A DNA stretch of 64,000 nt, from contig JABSSL010000043.1 of assembly GCA_013214355.1 (NCBI GenBank), forward strand, positions 16,264-80,263, written 5' to 3'. Source of the stretch: Saprospiraceae bacterium. Its GTDB lineage: Bacteria > Bacteroidota > Bacteroidia > Chitinophagales > Saprospiraceae. The position numbers and the translations under genes are program-made. Below are positions 61,753 to 64,000 of this stretch, in pieces. The first letter of the stretch is position 1. Every line of letters begins with the position of its first letter. The notes beneath the pieces are model-generated. The model worked only from the letters and a program-made list of their open reading frames with translations, searched no databases and was not told the origin of the DNA.

Positions 61753-63318
61753 ATGAAATCATATCCTCTTCTAATCCTCCTAGCTTGCACCCTAATCCTC
61801 TTTAGCACCTGCACCAACCCCCAAGAAGCGGACAAGACAACGGCCCAACCCAACACCCCCAACATCGTCTTCATGCTAGCAGACGATGTTGGCTGGAGTG
61901 AGCTGGGATTCAATAATGATAAAAAGAAATTCACTCCACATATCGATCAACTCCGCGCTGAAGGCGTGAGTTTGACCCAATTCTACGTACATGCCGTTTG
62001 CGCTCCCAGCCGCACTGCTTTTCTCACCGGCCGCTACCCCTTCCGCACTTGGACCGATTGGCGCACCGAAGACTTTGGCAAACCCTCCTACCTAGCAAAG
62101 CTCGGCTTGGCACTCAGCACCAACAAGCAAGGCGAAGAAACCCGCCGCATTCACGCCCTCGCCACCGAAGAAAGAACCGTAGCAGAGGCACTGCAAGAGG
62201 CCGGGTACTACACGGCCATTGCGGGCAAATGGGGCTGCGGCGAATGGCTCCCCGAGCACCTCCCGCTAGGACAAGGCTTTGACCACCAATACGGCTTCTA
62301 TGCTTGGGGAATAGACTATAATAATTACACCATCCCCCACAATGCCCCAGCTCGCTTTGCCGTATACGACTGGCACAGAAACCAGGAACCTTTGTACGAG
62401 CAGGGCTATAGCACCGATTTAATCGCCAATGAAGTAGTCCGACTCCTGGCAAACCACGAAGCGCAACAAGGAGACAAGCCCTTTTTCTACTACATCCCGT
62501 TCAATGCCATCCATGGCCCCTTAGAAGCCACCCCGCGCTATTCCGATACCCACAGCAAGCGCTACGCCGCGCTTAAGTGTCTAGATGATGCGGTGGGAAG
62601 GATAGTAGGAGCCATTGATCAATATGGTTTTTCAGATAATACTCTAATTGTCTTTGCCAATGATAATGGGGCCATTCGAGATACCATGAACGTCCCTTAC
62701 AGGGGCACCAAGAATACTAATTATGAGGGTGGCGTTCGCGTACCCTGCGTCCTCAAATGGCCTGGCAAGATCGACGCGGGCTCTAGTAATGATGCATTGA
62801 TGCACATTACAGATTTCTATAGCACTTTTATTCAGTTGGGGGGCGGTAGCCTGGAGCAAGAGCGTACCTTGGATGGGATCGATATGAGTCCGGTGATTTT
62901 AGAAGGTGCTGCTAGCACCAGGGAGGAGATCATCTTTGAAGTATCCAATAGCGTACGTCTTCCTTCTATTCGCCAGGGGGATTACAAATTAATCGGAGAA
63001 GAATTATACAACATAGCTGAGGATCCTGCCGAATCCCAAAATCTCGCCAGCGAAAAACCTGATATCGTTGCGGCCCTAAAAGCCCGGGTCCAGCAGGTAG
63101 GAGAGGAGCGCCCTCCTATGCCAGACATGAGCCTCCTGATGAGCCCAGCCTTACCCTGGGTGTACGGACAGGAAGAAAATGCCAAAGCTCCCCAATGGGT
63201 CAAGGACATCATGGCCCAAGTCAGGGCTAAGCAGCCTCAGCGCTGGGCGCCTGGTACCACGCCCTGGCCCCAAGCCCCTAAGGATGGTAAGATTATTTAT
63301 ACGGGGGATGGGCGGTGA
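61753..63318 (+). CDS. Lipoprotein sulfatase (formylglycine type), second in the window
   Basis: A 521-residue sulfatase with a lipobox at Cys20 (LFSTC). Metal residues D44-D45 (MLADDVGWSE); signature C83-A-P-S-R87 has the cysteine for formylglycine conversion; ALQEAGYYTAIAGKWGCGEW is the second signature. It lacks the extra C-terminal sandwich of the sulfatase at 34091-35851 and belongs to a different subfamily. It lies downstream of the sugar-catabolic genes, so it may desulfate the same substrate outside the cell before uptake. GC content in its first half seems higher than in its neighbours (CCC/GCC-rich codons between 61990 and 62300). Confidence 0.92.
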   Translation: MKSYPLLILLACTLILFSTCTNPQEADKTTAQPNTPNIVFMLADDVGWSELGFNNDKKKFTPHIDQLRAEGVSLTQFYVHAVCAPSRTAFLTGRYPFRTWTDWRTEDFGKPSYLAKLGLALSTNKQGEETRRIHALATEERTVAEALQEAGYYTAIAGKWGCGEWLPEHLPLGQGFDHQYGFYAWGIDYNNYTIPHNAPARFAVYDWHRNQEPLYEQGYSTDLIANEVVRLLANHEAQQGDKPFFYYIPFNAIHGPLEATPRYSDTHSKRYAALKCLDDAVGRIVGAIDQYGFSDNTLIVFANDNGAIRDTMNVPYRGTKNTNYEGGVRVPCVLKWPGKIDAGSSNDALMHITDFYSTFIQLGGGSLEQERTLDGIDMSPVILEGAASTREEIIFEVSNSVRLPSIRQGDYKLIGEELYNIAEDPAESQNLASEKPDIVAALKARVQQVGEERPPMPDMSLLMSPALPWVYGQEENAKAPQWVKDIMAQVRAKQPQRWAPGTTPWPQAPKDGKIIYTGDGR

Positions 63319-63693
63319 ATCCTATCAAATACGATGCTTATTTGCTCAGGAATTACCTCCCCAGCCCGTGTTGGTAGAAAATACCAACACACATCGGAAG
63401 CCAAATAAGACTTTTGAATATTCCTTACAGGATTTGCTACGTGAATCCCAAGGGGGGGCTTGACAAATCTCAAAGCCCATCGCGGCCATGCTTGAAAAGC
63501 CTGCTCCCTGCCTACATGCAATATAGCACTCCTAATATACCAGATCACTTATTCACTACTGCTTAATGCTGATTTAACGCACTTTTATCGTAATAATAAG
63601 AGTGTTTTTGTATTTAAATAAAGAGCTTTTGTTATTTTTGAACTTATACATGCTATAATTCAACTACAGCTTTTATTATAAATATCCCCTTCA
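63319..63693. other. 375-bp intergenic region with a hairpin and a promoter
   Basis: Contains a perfect 9-bp hairpin GTGTTGGTA (63368-63376) / TACCAACAC (63382-63390), 50 bp after the sulfatase stop, with no T-run behind it. The promoter-like TATTTTTG box at 63633-63640 has a TTTG at 63607-63610 ahead of it. Nothing coding is evident. Confidence 0.5.
63633..63640 (+). promoter_or_regulatory. TAnnTTTG promoter of the terminal short ORF
   Basis: TATTTTTG with TTTG 22 bp upstream (63607-63610), close to the usual 19-21 spacing. The ATG at 63694 is 53 bp downstream, so the short secreted ORF at the window end has its own promoter. Confidence 0.5.
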
Positions 63694-63948
63694 ATGCCAA
63701 AGAAGCTATTTCTTCTCTTGATTGCTGTCTTACTATCACTGCCAGCCTTTAATCAAACGAAAAAAGGATTTAAATTTTTAAAGAAAAAACAAACAGAAAA
63801 AGCGTGGAAGGCTTTTGCTGCAGATACCTCCAAGGCTGAGACCGCGATGGCTGCCTATTATGGCTTGGCCAAGGTCTGTGAACTCTATGCTAGAAAAAGC
63901 CTAGCTAGGGCGTCCTCAAAAAGGGTTTGTGGATCAATAAAGGGCTGA
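63694..63948 (+). pseudogene. Truncated secreted helical-repeat protein
   Basis: An 84-residue frame with a good signal peptide (LFLLLIAVLLSLPAFNQ), then KKGFKFLKKKQTEKAWKAFAADTSKAETAMAAYYGLAKV, a TPR-like pair of the kind that opens much longer secreted repeat proteins in this phylum. After about residue 66 the sense is lost (RKSLARASSKRVCGSIKG) and a stop follows. The promoter and signal peptide are intact, so a working gene was probably cut by a frameshift or insertion. The break falls around GGGCGTCCTCAAAAAGGG (63908-63925), which could be the end of an insertion sequence. The rest would lie beyond the window. A short intact protein is possible. Confidence 0.45.
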
Positions 63949-64000
63949 TGTATAAGTAATTGAATGTGCTAAACTATAGCTAGTGATGTATCAAATGCAA

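Noticed and set aside
1..64000. CRISPR arrays, tRNA and rRNA genes, integrases
   Set aside because: No spaced direct repeats of 25-40 bases, no cloverleaf or CCA-ended segment, and no recombinase motifs were seen; the view is by eye and a profile scan could still find a small RNA.

Overview
The window is a stretch of a Bacteroidota chromosome with about 45-47% GC by eye. The lineage call rests on a SusC/SusD outer-membrane pair, a protein ending in a type A T9SS sorting domain, many short signal peptides and lipoprotein boxes ending in C, LytS/LytTR signalling, solitary FtsX/MacB-type permeases, little Shine-Dalgarno use, and several TAnnTTTG boxes (the -7 element of this phylum) ahead of genes. 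A saprospirial or cytophagial host is a guess only. I found no tRNA, rRNA, CRISPR array, integrase or intact transposase.

Layout. 0-2.4 kb: an ECF sigma factor translationally coupled (ATGA) to a broken four-helix membrane-protein gene and an MGMT-fold protein. 3-9.8 kb: secreted flavin amine oxidase, propeller lipoprotein, serine beta-lactamase-like hydrolase with TPR, SulP transporter, YceI protein. 10-13.3 kb: exported pirin-like protein, AraC regulator, membrane class III nucleotidyl cyclase. 13.4-17.8 kb: T9SS cargo protein, then an HxlR regulator divergent from a SnoaL-like gene with two mirrored 16-bp operators between them, a relic of a PAP2/haloperoxidase gene, and an NmrA-like reductase. 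18-22.2 kb: di-haem cytochrome c peroxidase, DUF1801 protein, two small beta-barrels, and a secreted SMI1/KNR4 plus Sel1 protein.

22.3-31.7 kb is the most coherent system: a divergent HTH regulator, SusC, SusD, an alkaline-phosphatase-superfamily hydrolase, a TIGR03364-type FAD oxidoreductase and a TIGR03351-type PhnX-like hydrolase, the last three 2-3 bp apart. TIGR03364 and TIGR03351 are known to travel together and are proposed to act on aminophosphonates, so I read this as an outer-membrane-fed phosphonate utilisation locus: SusCD import, hydrolase to release a head group, flavin oxidation of an amine to an aldehyde, C-P bond cleavage.

31.7-41.5 kb (minus strand) holds secreted hydrolases: alpha/beta hydrolase, DUF4177, DUF2490 barrel, sulfatase, erythromycin-esterase-like lipoprotein, a TPR/HEGRH putative metallopeptidase, an S41 peptidase and its barrel partner; two of these genes are followed by the same 44-bp intergenic repeat. 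41.8-47.7 kb: LytS-type kinase and LytTR regulator, an ankyrin/lipocalin-like fusion and a membrane AraC regulator. 47.8-56.6 kb: CIA30 protein, methyltransferase, VOC protein, two tandem 810-residue permeases behind a textbook sigma-54 promoter, and an S41 peptidase with a lipoprotein. 56.7-63.3 kb: membrane AraC regulator, then a DeoR repressor divergent from Gfo/Idh/MocA oxidoreductase, two TIM-barrel isomerases and a second sulfatase, a likely sulfated-sugar or polyol catabolic cluster. The window ends in a short, apparently truncated secreted ORF.
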